A program made the position numbers and the translations under genes. Shown here in pieces: positions 47,217 through 58,900 of a DNA stretch of 62,000 bases. Under the pieces are notes generated by a model. That model saw only the letters and a program-made list of their open reading frames with translations. It searched no databases and was not told the origin of the DNA. This stretch comes from Gnetum montanum (lineage: Eukaryota > Streptophyta > Gnetopsida > Gnetales > Gnetaceae): the NCBI GenBank assembly GCA_015680685.1, contig MNCI01008026.1, positions 48,456-110,455 of the forward strand, read 5' to 3'. How positions within the stretch are numbered: position 1 is the stretch's first letter; each line of letters begins with the position of its first letter.

Positions 47217-47460
47217 TACTTTTTCCAAGTCAATGAAGATCATATGTAGATTTTTTCTATCTATTAATTTTTGTATCAAGAAAATATCCTCTATAGTAGA
47301 TCTCTTTGGTAAAAATCAAGATTGAGTTTCTAATACTACTAATTCAAGTCTAAGATACTACTCTATGACCCTCTCCTAAAGCTTCATAGTGTGACTCATT
47401 AGCTTGATCCCTTTATAGTTTGTACAATTTTTTATGTCTCCTTCATTTCATAAAATCTTA
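47217..47460 (-). pseudogene. LINE (RTE-like) RT, N-terminal part, split by element D
   Basis: The minus strand ends at the D junction with NLHMIFIDLEKV. Upstream in shifted frames are NCTNYKGIKLMSHTMKL-like and KRSTIEDIF blocks. It continues at 33991 beyond element D with RVPRDI. Decayed by stops and frameshifts. Confidence 0.8.
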
Positions 47461-49200
47461 TTATATAGGAAATTGATTAAGTTAGATGAGGTTACTTCAA
47501 GAGCACATCAAATATCATACTAGGAAACTGAAGCATTATAATAAATTCACTAAGATAATTTTAGACTAGAATCTACTCCCTTTCATGTAAGAATTAATTA
47601 TAATTTTCCTATAAGTCATATATCAATATTTTATGTTAGATGATAACAAGGACATCAATAGTCTACCAATCTTATGAGATGATGTTACTACTTGTTATAA
47701 TAAAGAATAGAGTCAATTATGAAGAGTTGCATCAATTACAAAATAACTTGTATACATCCAAACAATATACAAGACATTGTCTATGAAAATAATGAGTTCT
47801 AAAACCCAAGTCACATGGAAGTTGAATGAGCCTAGAAATGCAAGGCACCTGCAAGTTGGAAAGGATAACAAGATGTATCATAAAGAAGATACATGGAAAA
47901 AAAATTCATGCACACAAAAAGTAACCATTCATATTAATTAATTTTGGCCAAAAGGCCAACTACCAATCAAAAATTCGTAACACTAAATAATATTTTGTCC
48001 ATAACACTCCAATGAGAGTCTATTAGTAATGCTAAATAATATTCCATTCATAATGCCAACATATTTACTTCAAGTCACTATATTTGTGTTTTGATATAAA
48101 AATGCAAAAGAATAAAATTCTAATATTTTGTCATAACACTCCAGTGAGAGTCTATAAGTAATGCTAAATAATATTTCATTCATAAATGCCAACATATTTA
48201 CTTCAAGTTACTATATTTGTGTCTTGATATACAGATGCAAAAGAATAAAATTCTAAAGCACAAGGAAAGCATACACGGAAAACAACAATCTATAGAATTC
48301 CAAAATATTTTTGCAACATAAGATTTATTATCAAACTTGGAATTAGTTATCCTTCTAATCATGTAATCACAACCATCTAACCAAAATTATTATATACTGC
48401 TTCAAATATATTAAAAAGGAAAACTAGGTAATTAGTAATACAATAGATGAACTAAAATTCAACATAGTTTTTACAAGAGTCTCTTGGCCAACTTATAGAT
48501 ATATATTAAATATATAGTAAGCTAGCTAATTCTAATGAGAACATATAACACTCTTGAAAAAATGAGTGTGAATCAAGTTCATTCACCCATGATAAATATT
48601 GATAAAGAAGGAAGAAAGCATCATACACGATGAATTCGAATGATGAAAGCCAAAGTCACAAGGAAGTGGTGAAGGAGAGATTTGTCTAAACGTAATAAAA
48701 GACAAAACTTGCCAATGAGGACAAAACCTATGCTAAGAGGAGGAAAAACAAAATGATCATATAACTATCTATTTTATACAAGACAATGGTGAACAATGGC
48801 AATCTCTTAACTAACAAGTTAAGTGGGCGAAAAAAAATCCTTAGTTGAAGGAAGATTACACAACAGCAAACTTAAAGGTTATAACAACAATGATGAAACC
48901 AAGGGAGGATGGGAAAACCATTTTATAGATGGAAGATAGAAATTCCAAACAATGGAACAACTTATAATTCATTCTATTAGAGGATGAAATCACATATATA
49001 CTTGTACAATTATGATTAAATTTTCATAATGAATTTGGCAAGGAAAATATTTTATCCTCGTCATTGAACTTTTTACATTTTGTCTCCACATTGAAACACC
49101 ACAAAAATTTTGAGCTTAGTACTTTTCCAAAAAGAATCAAGCTAAGTCACGATGCTCCCTAGCATGACTAAAGCTTGAGAACCCCACAAACAGCTTCAAG
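47461..49200. other. AT-rich sequence, mostly unrecognised
   Basis: Apart from the 133-bp duplication listed separately, I see no element or open frame worth calling. Base composition becomes less AT-rich from about 49140, near the start of element E. Confidence 0.5.
47989..48254. repeat. 133-bp tandem duplication
   Basis: Copy 1 is 47989-48121 and copy 2 is 48122-48254, both starting AATATTTTGTC and ending AATAAAATTCT. The copies differ by a few substitutions and single-base indels. Confidence 0.9.
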
Positions 49201-50299
49201 CAGAGTCGAACTCAATGAGAAGCAGTTCCTTAGGACCCGTCGACGACAACGACAACATCTGCTATCAAACCTGGCAACTTCGGAGCTTAAAATACTTAGT
49301 TTACACTAAGTATGTATTCATAGCGTATACGCCCAACGTATACACCTGATGTTCACAGCCTATACGCCCAGCGTAAACGTCCAGCGTACACTCCCAGTGT
49401 ATACGCCCCATATGTACGCTCAGCAGGTACGATTGATGTATATGCCCGGTGAGCAACCCCCGAAGATGACATGGAAACAGCACTGCAGAGCAAGACTTGG
49501 TACAAGGTAGCAATTCACATGAACATAGCATCCATCAGCGTATACAATGAGCGTATACGCCCAGCATACACCAGCGTATACGCCTGCCTGATGCAGCGTA
49601 TACGCCCAGCAAATGTAACATGTACACTTGTAAATTTTATTCTTTCGCACCTGGTCAATGCGCCACGTGTCACCCAACCTGAGTCTAACGTCAAAAATTG
49701 TATAAAAATCCCAATTTTTCACTAGATCGAGGTCGGTGGGCAATTTTGAGCAAACCAGAGAAAAACAGAGACGCTAAGAAACAGAGTAGAGAGCCTTGTA
49801 TGCTGAACTTCAACCCTATACGCTGAGCATACAGCCTCTACGCTGTGCCTACAGTTTGAACCAGCCCACAGTCATCCCTGCATCCATTGTGGCTATTCGT
49901 CTGCCTTGTGTCAAAGCCACAACTACGTTAGACCGGTGCATTGTAACTCTCATTTTGAAATACCATTGTTACATTTTCTTCCTAAACTCTGTTACAGTTT
50001 GCATTAATTATTGCATGTATACTATTTATGCTCTTTTACGTTTACGCTCCATTCGCATTAGTTACACTGTTTACGCTCTACTTTATGCCTGTTACGCCAT
50101 TTACATATAACCCAGCGTATAGCACCTCGGTGTACGTTTAGGGAAATCCTTGCCTGATCCACGTGCGGACCACTCAAGGTACTCTGCCTTCATTAATTCC
50201 AGCTTGCCCTCAGGCGAAGATAGGGTCTTCTGTGCATGTCCGGTGATCCCCCGGTTTCTGTTTCCTTCTAGCCGGAGATCGATGATTTTGGACGGTACA
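49200..50299 (+). repeat. 5' LTR of element E
   Basis: The 3' end is placed at GGACGGTACA (50299), five bases before the PBS. The start is not defined by a second LTR and is uncertain by about 150 bp. The LTR holds four perfect GCGTATACGC palindromes (49323, 49551, 49574, 49596), many variants, a G-box and a TATA box. A TACGCT-rich stretch follows the TATA box at about 49800-50110. Confidence 0.65.
49664..49707 (+). promoter_or_regulatory. Promoter of element E: G-box and TATA box
   Basis: CACGTG (49664-49669) lies about 30 bp upstream of TATAAAA (49701-49707). The G-box is a bZIP/bHLH binding site in plant promoters. The GCGTATACGC palindromes lie just upstream. Transcription would start around 49730. 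Confidence 0.6.
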
Positions 50300-50304
50300 G
50301 AAAT

Positions 50305-50321
50305 TGGCGCTAGAAGGAGGG
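50305..50321 (+). other. Primer-binding site of element E
   Basis: TGGCGCTAGAAGGAGGG begins shortly after the LTR end. This PBS form is typical of the Tat lineage; Ogre-type elements are described as using tRNA-Arg, which I infer here. Confidence 0.8.
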
Positions 50322-50339
50322 CCTTTGCCTAAAACTTAC

Positions 50340-51040
50340 TGTGCTTCAAAACTCCCAGCATCTACGCTGTCGAGTATACGCCGACCCTGTCTGCAAACCT
50401 CCCAATGTCTACGCTGCTCAGTCTAAAACTTACTATCTGCATATGCCCCAGTGTCTACGTCGTCGAGCGTCTACGCTGCTAAGCTCACGCCAGCTTTGTC
50501 TACAAATTCCCAGTGTCTACGCTGCTGACCATACGCCGACTCTGTCTGCAAATTCCCTGGCGTCTACGCTGCTGAATATACGTCGTCAGCTATATGCTGT
50601 AGACCCTATCTACGCTATACGCTGACCCTACACATTTTATGCTATAGACTTTGTCTACGCTGCACACACAACTCTGTTTACGCTGCTAACACACACGCTG
50701 CTCACTTTACGCTGTCGACTTTGTCTACGCTGCACACAAGACCCTGTCTACACCCTACGCCATAAACTCGTTTACGCTGCCGTCTGTATATGCTACGCTC
50801 TGCACGTTGTAAACCCTGTTTACGCTATACATTGACGCTGTCTACGCTGCTTAGAGTATACGCTATATGCTTTACGCCGTAGATTCTCTACGCAGACACT
50901 ATACGCTGTATACCTATACGCTGTCTACACTGTCATTATACATTGGTCGTTGAAGCCTATACGTTGAGACCTAGTCCATATGCTGTGCATCACGAACGTA
51001 GGTTTACGCTGCACTAAGTACTCTAGTTCCATATCCCTTC
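50340..51040 (+). repeat. TACGCTG-rich repeat array in the leader of E
   Basis: Dozens of irregularly spaced TACGCTG / TCTACGCTGC motifs with intervening variable bases (for example GTCTACGCTGCACACA). The same short motif recurs in the LTR and at 59650-60640. There is no fixed period. Apparent ORFs through it are by-products of the repeats. Confidence 0.85.
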
Positions 51041-51043
51041 ACT

Positions 51044-53050
51044 ATGTCATATTCTCAATTGTTCATCATGAACACCACAAACACCACCACTACAACCACC
51101 CAAGTCACAGACATCGTAGGCACCATGGCTATCCAACAGCCCGCGGTCCAACAGCCTGCGGTGCAACCCACAGTGGGGCCTCGCCGATCTTTTAGATTGC
51201 ATGGGAGGAACCCATCGTCTAACATCATAACTCAAGACCAGTACAACTTCATATGCATGAAAATACAAGCCGGTCTAGCCGTGGACCAAGCCAAAATAGA
51301 AGTAAAGAGGCAATACAAACTTTTCCATAGGGGAGGATAAGAGTTCATCCCTTTCCCATACGACATCATCCCTCTTCCAGAGCCTTACTCTGAGCTCATC
51401 ACACATCTCCTCCTACAAAGGAGCCAGTCGCTAGATCAGCTTGTAGTAAATCTTCAACCGGAAGAGGAGGATGAGTTCACAGCTCAATCTGAGCATGAAG
51501 ACTCATACCACACCCTTAGCCCACAAACTTATATAAACCTGTTGTTTCACCCATTCACGGGTGAAACTACATCCCTCCAGCCATTGAACATCACGCAAGC
51601 GCATGTGCCTCAACAAGACGCAGCCGCTCTCATCCCCATTCCTCCAACAAACAATGTTCAAGTCAACACACTTCCCCTCGTAATTCCTATCGCAGCTACG
51701 GCACCCCCGTTCTTACAAATGCAACCCCCTCAAAACAATGTAGGAGTGACCTTTCCACCCCGCGTGATCGGGATGCCGCATGTGATACCGGCATCTACGT
51801 CTGCCCATTATATCCCCCGGGTCCAAACTCACGAAGCCCCTTTTACCGCTGTAACTCAACAAGTTCAGGGGATTCCTACACAAAACATGACCGGCCAATG
51901 GGCAACGATTGGTGCTCAACCACATCAACCCCCTCACTACAACATGCCACCTCACACAATTCCACCAGTCAATATCCCTCAAGGACAACCACAGCAACAA
52001 CAACCCCTTGCTCACAATATGCCGCCCCTGATACCACCCGCTATAAATATCCCACAAGTACAATCGCCAACTACACAGCTTTCAGCCTTCCAACCTACTA
52101 TTCAACACTCCAATCTGCACACTGTACCACATCCCCAACCTACCATCTCACCTAGCGCTCAAGACTGGGCTGATGCTAAGAAACTAATGCAGGAACTAAC
52201 TGACGAGGTCAAACACCTCAAGACGGTCGCCGACGGAGAGTTGAAGGTAGTGGAATTTTACCACAATGACCCCATCAGCTCTTTCGTTCTGCCCCTAACC
52301 TTACCCAAAGGTGTATCATTGCCTACGCTAACTAAATATAATGGGGAGATGGACCCCAATGCTCACCTTATAACATTTAGACTAGAATGCGCATTACTTC
52401 AGGCATGGCCACACGCCATTTTGCGAGTGTTCTCTATGTCCCTCGTAGGGAAAGCACTTGATTGGTATCGGGCCTTGCCAAGAAACTTGATATTTTCTCT
52501 AGAGGAGTTGTTACATCAATTCGTTACCAGGTTCAAGTATAACTTGAAACCTGAAGCAACACTTGACAGTCTTATATAGGTCAAACAAGCACCTCTAGAA
52601 CCCGTACAAAAATTCATCCAAAGGTGGAGTGCTGCTCTCAATGAGCTCCACGAGCCGATCCCACAAACGTATCTGCTCACCATTCTAAAAGGGTCTATCA
52701 ATGACTTCTTCAAATCCAAGTTATATTATCTCAATGCGCGTAACCTCAATCAGGCCTTTGTACAGATTAAAAACATAGAGGAGGTGGCCCAAAATAGCCA
52801 CGACCCTACGTATTTAGCCTTTAAGAATCAACACGGTAAAAAAGATAAAGAAAAAGCTAAAACAACTATAGCAGCGTTGGCAGAAACACAGGAAGCAAAC
52901 ATGGGACAACGAAGCAAACCGCCTGTTGCCCCTACTAATTACACTAAACCCACTCCTGCGACCGCACCAGAATCGTCCTCATCGCAAAACCCAATACCGA
53001 ATTGTACAAAAACTTCGAGAGGAAAGAACCCTTTCAATACACACCACTAC
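51044..53050 (+). pseudogene. gag: gag of element E, N-terminal and core part
   Basis: The start ATG at 51044 (MSYSQLFIMNTT) is followed by a Thr-rich stretch and RSFRLHGRNPSS. A TAA stop at 51338-51340 is followed by an in-frame continuation. A long Pro/Gln/His-rich region (51540-52140) leads to the gag core: LPTLTKYNGEMDPNAHLITF, LVGKALDWYRALPRN, then a TAG at 52577-52579 and VKQAPLEPVQKFIQRW. A one-base shift near 53000 moves into the next frame. Two stops and one shift separate this copy from an intact Gag. Confidence 0.85.
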
Positions 53051-55080
53051 CCATGAAACCATCGCAGTTGTTTGACCAAATCCTGAAGGCTTGGTTAATG
53101 AAACACAAAAAGTTATCCCCTGCTGCTATCCAGAGACATGATCGGTTCTGTCAACTAGTTCAAAACCTAAGCTTAGCAATGCCGGATGAACCCCCAGTAC
53201 CAAAAGGTTTTAGAATGGATCGCTTCTACGACTATCACCAACGTAATGGGCATGGCACGGATTATTGTTTCACCCTGAAACAAGACATCCAACGAATGAT
53301 CAATGGAGGTCAGATCACTTTTGACGAAGCCAACCCGGTCCAGCCGCAGAACCAGGCCATGGGTGTGTATAAAGACCCTCTAAATACCAAAGAGGCATCG
53401 TACGTTATTAACACACTCTACCTAGATAACGAACCTAAAACACCTAGCATTAACACCGTCTATTCTGACCATGAGCAACAAACACCTAATAAGCCATTTG
53501 TAGTGCGTATTCCTCCCACTGCATCAACATCCATGCCTCAACCATCATACGCCCTGCATCAGCCATATGTCATCCGAGTACCCCCCACCGTGGCAACTCC
53601 TAACACCCCGACCTGCGAAAAACCATACATGGTGTGCGTACCTTCCGTTGCTGCTACCGCAAACTCACCAACCCCTCCTATTCGGCCTACCCCTTATGTA
53701 GTCCGAGTACCACTTGCGGTCGCAACAGCGGAGGTACAACCTCCGCCTAAACCAACCCCATACGTCGATAGGACACCTAAAAGTCCTAATGATTACCAAT
53801 CCTCCACCTTGCAAATGCAAAGTAAACCTAGTCCTTATGTCATCAGGGTGCCCAGCCAGCCCTCCGCTCAACCGCATGTGACCGTCCAAACGCAACCTCA
53901 CCCTACTCCATACGTAGTACGAATCCCAAAACAGCCTGAGGCCTCAAAACCAACTGCGCCCCCGTGTCACACACTAGAACGCTTAGCGGATAAGCTCACA
54001 TGTGAACACTTGGAGAAGGAGCATCAACGGCTAGCCGTAGAACCTCCTAAACCTACTCCGCTAAACGCAATACCCATGATGCCATCTAACGATCAACCAA
54101 ACACATGCCATGAGGGTGAATCATCCAGAAAACACGATACGTCTAAAACAACGACTCCAGGCAAAAACGACAAACCAACGACGCATGAAATAAAATTGTT
54201 GGGCCCAATGGACCAAGTCACCGCCAATAAACATGTGCCCAACAGTAGAGACTTAGCAACAGCCCTAACACAAGTCATGCAAGCACTCAAACAAAAAAAT
54301 ACTTCATTAAGTTTATACGACCTAGTGCTGACATCTCAAACCCACCGCGAAGCTTTGGTGTGCATGTTAACATCTGTCCCAGTGAGCGAGGACTTGCCTC
54401 CAAATGAATCGTCGATTCATGCGGTAATGTACTCGCCCCAAGGGTCAACTTCCAAACCATTAAGGTTCAACAACGACAACATCAAGGTGGACAAGAAAAC
54501 AGGAAAGGTAACAACAGCCCCTATGTTTATAACAATACGAATAAACCAATTCAAAATACATAGGGTCCATGTAGATGATGGAGCTGCCACAAACGTAGTA
54601 CCATATCCCATTGTCGAACAACTGGGGCATACAGAGCTAATCAGACCAACTGCCACCACATGCTTGAAATCATTCAGTGGGTCGCACGTGATACTTAAAG
54701 GCACCATGACCTTAGACTTCATAGCAGGGGACCAATTCCCCACATCCGCCGACTTCGTAGTAATCGATGAGATGCCAGGATTCAACCTAATATTAGGAAG
54801 GCCCTGGTTAGCCCAACTGAAAGCAGTCTCATCCCCTATACACCAAGAGATTCATCTGCCTTATGAAGGTGGTGAAATCATCATACGCAGGGAGGCTTCT
54901 ACACCCATCATCTCATCATACATAGACACAGACCAAGGCTCAGAGGTTAAGCTCGAAGAGCCTAGACAACATGACATAAATGAACAACAACTGGTAGGCG
55001 GTAATCCTTTAAACACAGAAGAAACCCACCCAAAACAGAAATACCTGAGCCAGACATGGTACATACACAACCTCAGTTAG
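53002..55080 (+). CDS. gag C-terminus and aspartic protease of element E
   Basis: 692 open codons, the longest in the window; the first Met is not a true start, since the frame continues Gag after a shift. About residues 70-95 hold a knuckle-like FYDYHQRNGHGTDYC (first Cys of the usual motif is absent). Residues about 165-310 are Pro-rich with seven PYVVRIP-like repeats. Residues 520-620 are the retroviral-type protease: VHVDDGAATNVV (active site at 54574), FVVIDEMPGFNLILGRPWL near its end. It would process Gag-Pol. The protease itself looks intact. Confidence 0.85.
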   Translation: MYKNFERKEPFQYTPLPMKPSQLFDQILKAWLMKHKKLSPAAIQRHDRFCQLVQNLSLAMPDEPPVPKGFRMDRFYDYHQRNGHGTDYCFTLKQDIQRMINGGQITFDEANPVQPQNQAMGVYKDPLNTKEASYVINTLYLDNEPKTPSINTVYSDHEQQTPNKPFVVRIPPTASTSMPQPSYALHQPYVIRVPPTVATPNTPTCEKPYMVCVPSVAATANSPTPPIRPTPYVVRVPLAVATAEVQPPPKPTPYVDRTPKSPNDYQSSTLQMQSKPSPYVIRVPSQPSAQPHVTVQTQPHPTPYVVRIPKQPEASKPTAPPCHTLERLADKLTCEHLEKEHQRLAVEPPKPTPLNAIPMMPSNDQPNTCHEGESSRKHDTSKTTTPGKNDKPTTHEIKLLGPMDQVTANKHVPNSRDLATALTQVMQALKQKNTSLSLYDLVLTSQTHREALVCMLTSVPVSEDLPPNESSIHAVMYSPQGSTSKPLRFNNDNIKVDKKTGKVTTAPMFITIRINQFKIHRVHVDDGAATNVVPYPIVEQLGHTELIRPTATTCLKSFSGSHVILKGTMTLDFIAGDQFPTSADFVVIDEMPGFNLILGRPWLAQLKAVSSPIHQEIHLPYEGGEIIIRREASTPIISSYIDTDQGSEVKLEEPRQHDINEQQLVGGNPLNTEETHPKQKYLSQTWYIHNLS

Positions 55081-55279
55081 AAACCACAACTAACACAGAA
55101 ACTGTGATACATGTAGAAGCACAAGAAAACACTAATGCAGAAACAATTCCATCAGACATCCCTTGGGCTGAATTACCATTCAACGTGATTAGCGAAGGGG
55201 ACGCTGTATATAGAATCATACCCGCTAACTCTACTCCCAACGTTAAAATGCGAAAAATCAAAAAACTACTAAACCAATA
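55045..55279 (+). CDS. Protease C-terminal tail of element E (other frame)
   Basis: After PEPDMVHTQPQLE in the neighbouring frame, 75 open codons continue to LPFNVISEGDAVYRIIPANS and MRKIKKLLN, then a stop at 55277-55279. The tail follows the protease by a frame change at about 55040. Sense coding then ceases until 61079. Confidence 0.55.
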
Positions 55280-55290
55280 AATAACACAAA

Positions 55291-55425
55291 CAACTGGTCC
55301 GAAATGACGTTAAACTACAACTGGTCCGAAATGACGTTAAACAACAACTAGTCCAAAATGACGTTAAACTACAATTGGTCCGAAATGACGTTAAACTACA
55401 ACTAGTCCGGGACGACGTTAAACTA
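55291..55425. repeat. Left minisatellite, 27-bp unit, five copies
   Basis: The unit CAACTGGTCCGAAATGACG plus TTAAACTA is repeated at 55291, 55318, 55345, 55372 and 55399 with few changes. Related diverged units (CCCGAAATGGCCTTAAACTA) follow at 55519-55610. It lies between the sense protease tail and the end of the antisense gene. Confidence 0.9.
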
Positions 55426-55935
55426 TCATGTCCGCAACGACATAAAACTAGCCACGATTAGAAATGGTCGGTCAACCGAGAAATCCACCTATGTCATTCA
55501 AAACATCCCTTGCTTACGTTGGGGCTCGAAATGGCCTTAAACTATGCATATGGCCCGAAATGGCCTTAAACTAGTGCGAATCTGGCCCAAAATGGCCTTA
55601 AACTAGATCATCCACTTATACTTTGTTTTCCTCTCCAATTCCGGCTCACTGTTCGAATTTACGCTTGCGTTGCCATGTTGTCAATAACAATTTTCGCGAT
55701 TATCTTTCATTCATCACTATACTCCGACTTATAATTACATCCGTGCATTAAACTTAAACCACAAAAACAAACCAAAACATTTTACATTGTTGTGTCGTGT
55801 TTGCAATTAAACTCAAAATCAACAAAAAAAATTTTATACATGAAATGATGTACAAGTACAAGAGTTAACTGGTTTCATTCATCTCAATTTACAATTCCTG
55901 TATAAATTTGAGTTAGAATAATTTCACAACAAAAG
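55426..55935. other. 3' flank of the antisense gene
   Basis: Contains the second minisatellite cluster (55519-55610) and otherwise no recognised feature. It would hold the 3' UTR and polyadenylation site of the antisense gene; I see no clear AATAAA on the minus strand. Confidence 0.45.
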
Positions 55936-58900
55936 CTAAACATCAGGGATAGGAGGATCATCCCCTTTCGACCCGCTAGCATCATGGGCCCCCGTTCCAC
56001 TGGGGCCAGCTTCGTGAACATCGTCACTGCCTTGATCCTGAAAATGCAAAAAGAGACAATCAACGTAAGAACAAAAGAAAGACAAAACTTTCAAACATTA
56101 TGCAGTGAATGAATTTCATATAACAAAATGCTTACCATAGGGGATCCTCCTAAGCTGAATTCCAATTGACAAAGGATTTCCTCTTCTGAGACACTGGTCC
56201 AATCAGTCCCATCAAGGCCTAGGTCGACATCTGCCAAGGCCTTCCCCTTATCAATAGCTGACCCAAGTGGGACGTTTTAAAGGGAATTCACCCACTGACA
56301 CCTCCCCAGAAGCGGTTGTAATTACCCTTGTAGGCGATTCCATCTCAATAGTTGTGTTTTGAGCAAAGGTATCGAATGCAGAGCGCACACCCAGACCCTC
56401 CACAAACATCTCAAGCTAATGCTTTTCAATAGACACCTCTTTCAATGATTTCTTATAATGATGCTTGTGGTTCTTTTCATCCTGACCCCATTTGCGTACC
56501 TTGGAAGCGAAAGCTTTCCAATCTTGGCACTTGAGGTTTAGCAGATCCACCTGGGCCTTACGCTCTGCTAGTCTCCGTGTCAGTGACACGTGGCGATTGA
56601 GTAGGTTCCAATATCTAGTATACGTGACCTCGGAAGTCCTCCAAGAGTGATCACCACTTAGTTTAGCAGAGAGGAACTCATACCGAGCCTTGAGATTGTC
56701 ACACTCAACTGACAACTCGAAAACTTCCTTCTCCTTTGCTTGAATTTGTAACCACAACTGTTTGACAGAACGCCTACAGGTCCACAGCGATTTGGCGTTG
56801 TGAACGAGACCTTCCGCCACTTTATCATAAACTGGCCTTGGCACCTGCTCAACTTCTGGGGATAGTGTACGCAAACTCTCTATGCTAACTATCTTAGAAG
56901 GATCCCACCTCAGTTTAGCACCTATGAACATGAAAAGAACAAACGCTAAAATGACAAAAATAGGGTGTGAAACTCTAAAGTTGCAAACAACTCGAAACAT
57001 ATATACCTATCTTAGGGTGGGCTTCCTGAATTCGTTCAACAACTTCCTCAGTGATACCAGCCACAAAATCCATTTTACTTGGCATCTCTGTCCAAGTAAA
57101 TGGCCCACGAGTGCGAGACGGACTAACCTCTGTGGTCCTTTCAGGGGGAACCGTTTTCATGGGCACGTCCAGTCGCATTGTTCTGGTTTCACTACCTTCG
57201 TCTAGAAGGGATGAAAAACATAAAAATAAACTACCATGGAAACAACAACTCGCAAAGCGATGCAATAAAATAAAAGAAAACATACCGTGTTCCCTGTCCC
57301 CTTCTAGGTTTGGAGGGTCGCCAAGGTCCAACCTTCCCTTGAGAAAGCTACTGAACATTTCATTGATATCACTCTGGTCATCCACCAGTTCGGTCTCCAT
57401 GGTGTCTTCCTGTAGCTCCTCCATCTTTTCCGCCTGATCCTTGCCAGCCTCTTCCTCATTGGTCACTAACTCTGTTGAAGCTTCCTCCTCTTCAATGATA
57501 GTCTCTAATTCCTGCCTCCTCACTTCTCGAGTCAAGTCTGAAGGCATCAGTGGCATGTAAGTGGTCAAAGTAAAAATTATGAATAAGAAGAAAACCATAA
57601 AGCAACAAGTGTACTAAGTTTACTTACCTTGAGTAGGCATCTTGAACCGTATACCCTTAACCCGTGGCTCGTCCACATTTGAGGCCTCCTCGGTTGAACA
57701 TTCACGCTTTGTCAGCTTCGACTTGGCCTTGCCAATGGTCTCTTTGATTACTCGTTCTGCTCTTTTCGCAATATAAGGCATGTCGTCTGGTTCCAACCCT
57801 ACACTATCACGTGTCTGGATTGAGGTACCAGATGATCCCCCTGTCATGATAGATACGGATTCATCAATTCCCTCGGGCGCATCTTGGGACTCGGCTATTT
57901 CAAAAAAATGGTTGATCCACGGGCGGGATAATTGACCTCGATCCCGTAGAACATACTTATTGTCCACACAAACCACCAGAAACTTGGCTAAGCGGCGTAG
58001 ATAACCGGCAAAGAACGCAAAGGTAAAGTGGGACTGCGCCTCGACATTTGAGCACAATCGCACTATCTCCTTGTTAAGACCAGACAACAAAAATTGGGCC
58101 CAGTTATAACGCATTCCGGTTTCTAGGATGGTTCACATAATAAGCACAACTTCAACACCAAGACTCCGCACCTGGGAAAGGGATTTAGAGAACACCCGTG
58201 CCCTAAACAAGGGATATAATTCATTCACTTCCTCAACCTTTGGCTTCCCCTACATAGGGAATCCCTTAACACCCTTGGTAATGCCCAACCAGTCCTCTAA
58301 TTCACGAACCGTATGGAGCTCTTTATGAGCCCTGTCCAAAACTACACTTATACCATCCGCCGGTACACCAAACAGGTTCGAAAAGAATTTAGGCAACAGA
58401 TGGAAAACTATCTTGACACCCTTAATCCAGGTGCTGTAGTAAGAGACAGACTTGTCGAAGGAATCCACGATCCCAATTATTTCTGCTATCGATACATCAG
58501 GGCTCGGGGTCGTAAAGAGCTCCATAAGGCCGGCATCGTCTAAACAATGAATGATGGATGGCGGGGCATGAGTGCGCAACTATTTTTGAGCCTTACTGAC
58601 CTCCCCGAACTTCTTTGACAGGGTAATCTTAGTTCGTCCTATTGTAACAGGGTCTCCATCGGGAGGGATATCAACTGTAGATACAATTTGAAACCATTAC
58701 ATCAGTATAACCCCCAGAAGTTGAACAAACATGTTAACCTATTTAGAAAATATTGTCATTTACCTTCATTTGTGGACTTAGATGTGCTACCCAAGTCAGA
58801 TTCACGAGGAAAAATTGGTCCCTTATGCGACCAATCTCCATGCAACCATCCACGAGCTTTGCACAGTGCGAACGATCTAGAGAACCGTTTGTGAAAGTGG

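Noticed and set aside
33987-47221. 5-bp target duplication CACTC/TACTT around element D
   Set aside because: Only three of five bases agree, and the reconstructed LINE sequence suggests a few bases were lost at the 5' border, so the duplication cannot be called.
50341-50625. Open frame of 94 codons and neighbours at 49796-50332
   Set aside because: They run through TACGCTG repeats and the LTR/PBS; the codon pattern just follows the repeat.
55291-55425. Regularly spaced repeats resembling a CRISPR array
   Set aside because: 27-bp units are contiguous with no unique spacers, in a plant retroelement; it is a minisatellite.
57051-57437. Plus-strand open frame of 128 codons, also 59216-59667
   Set aside because: These are shadows opposite exons 5-6 and 2 of the antisense gene, whose splice sites and phases all fit.
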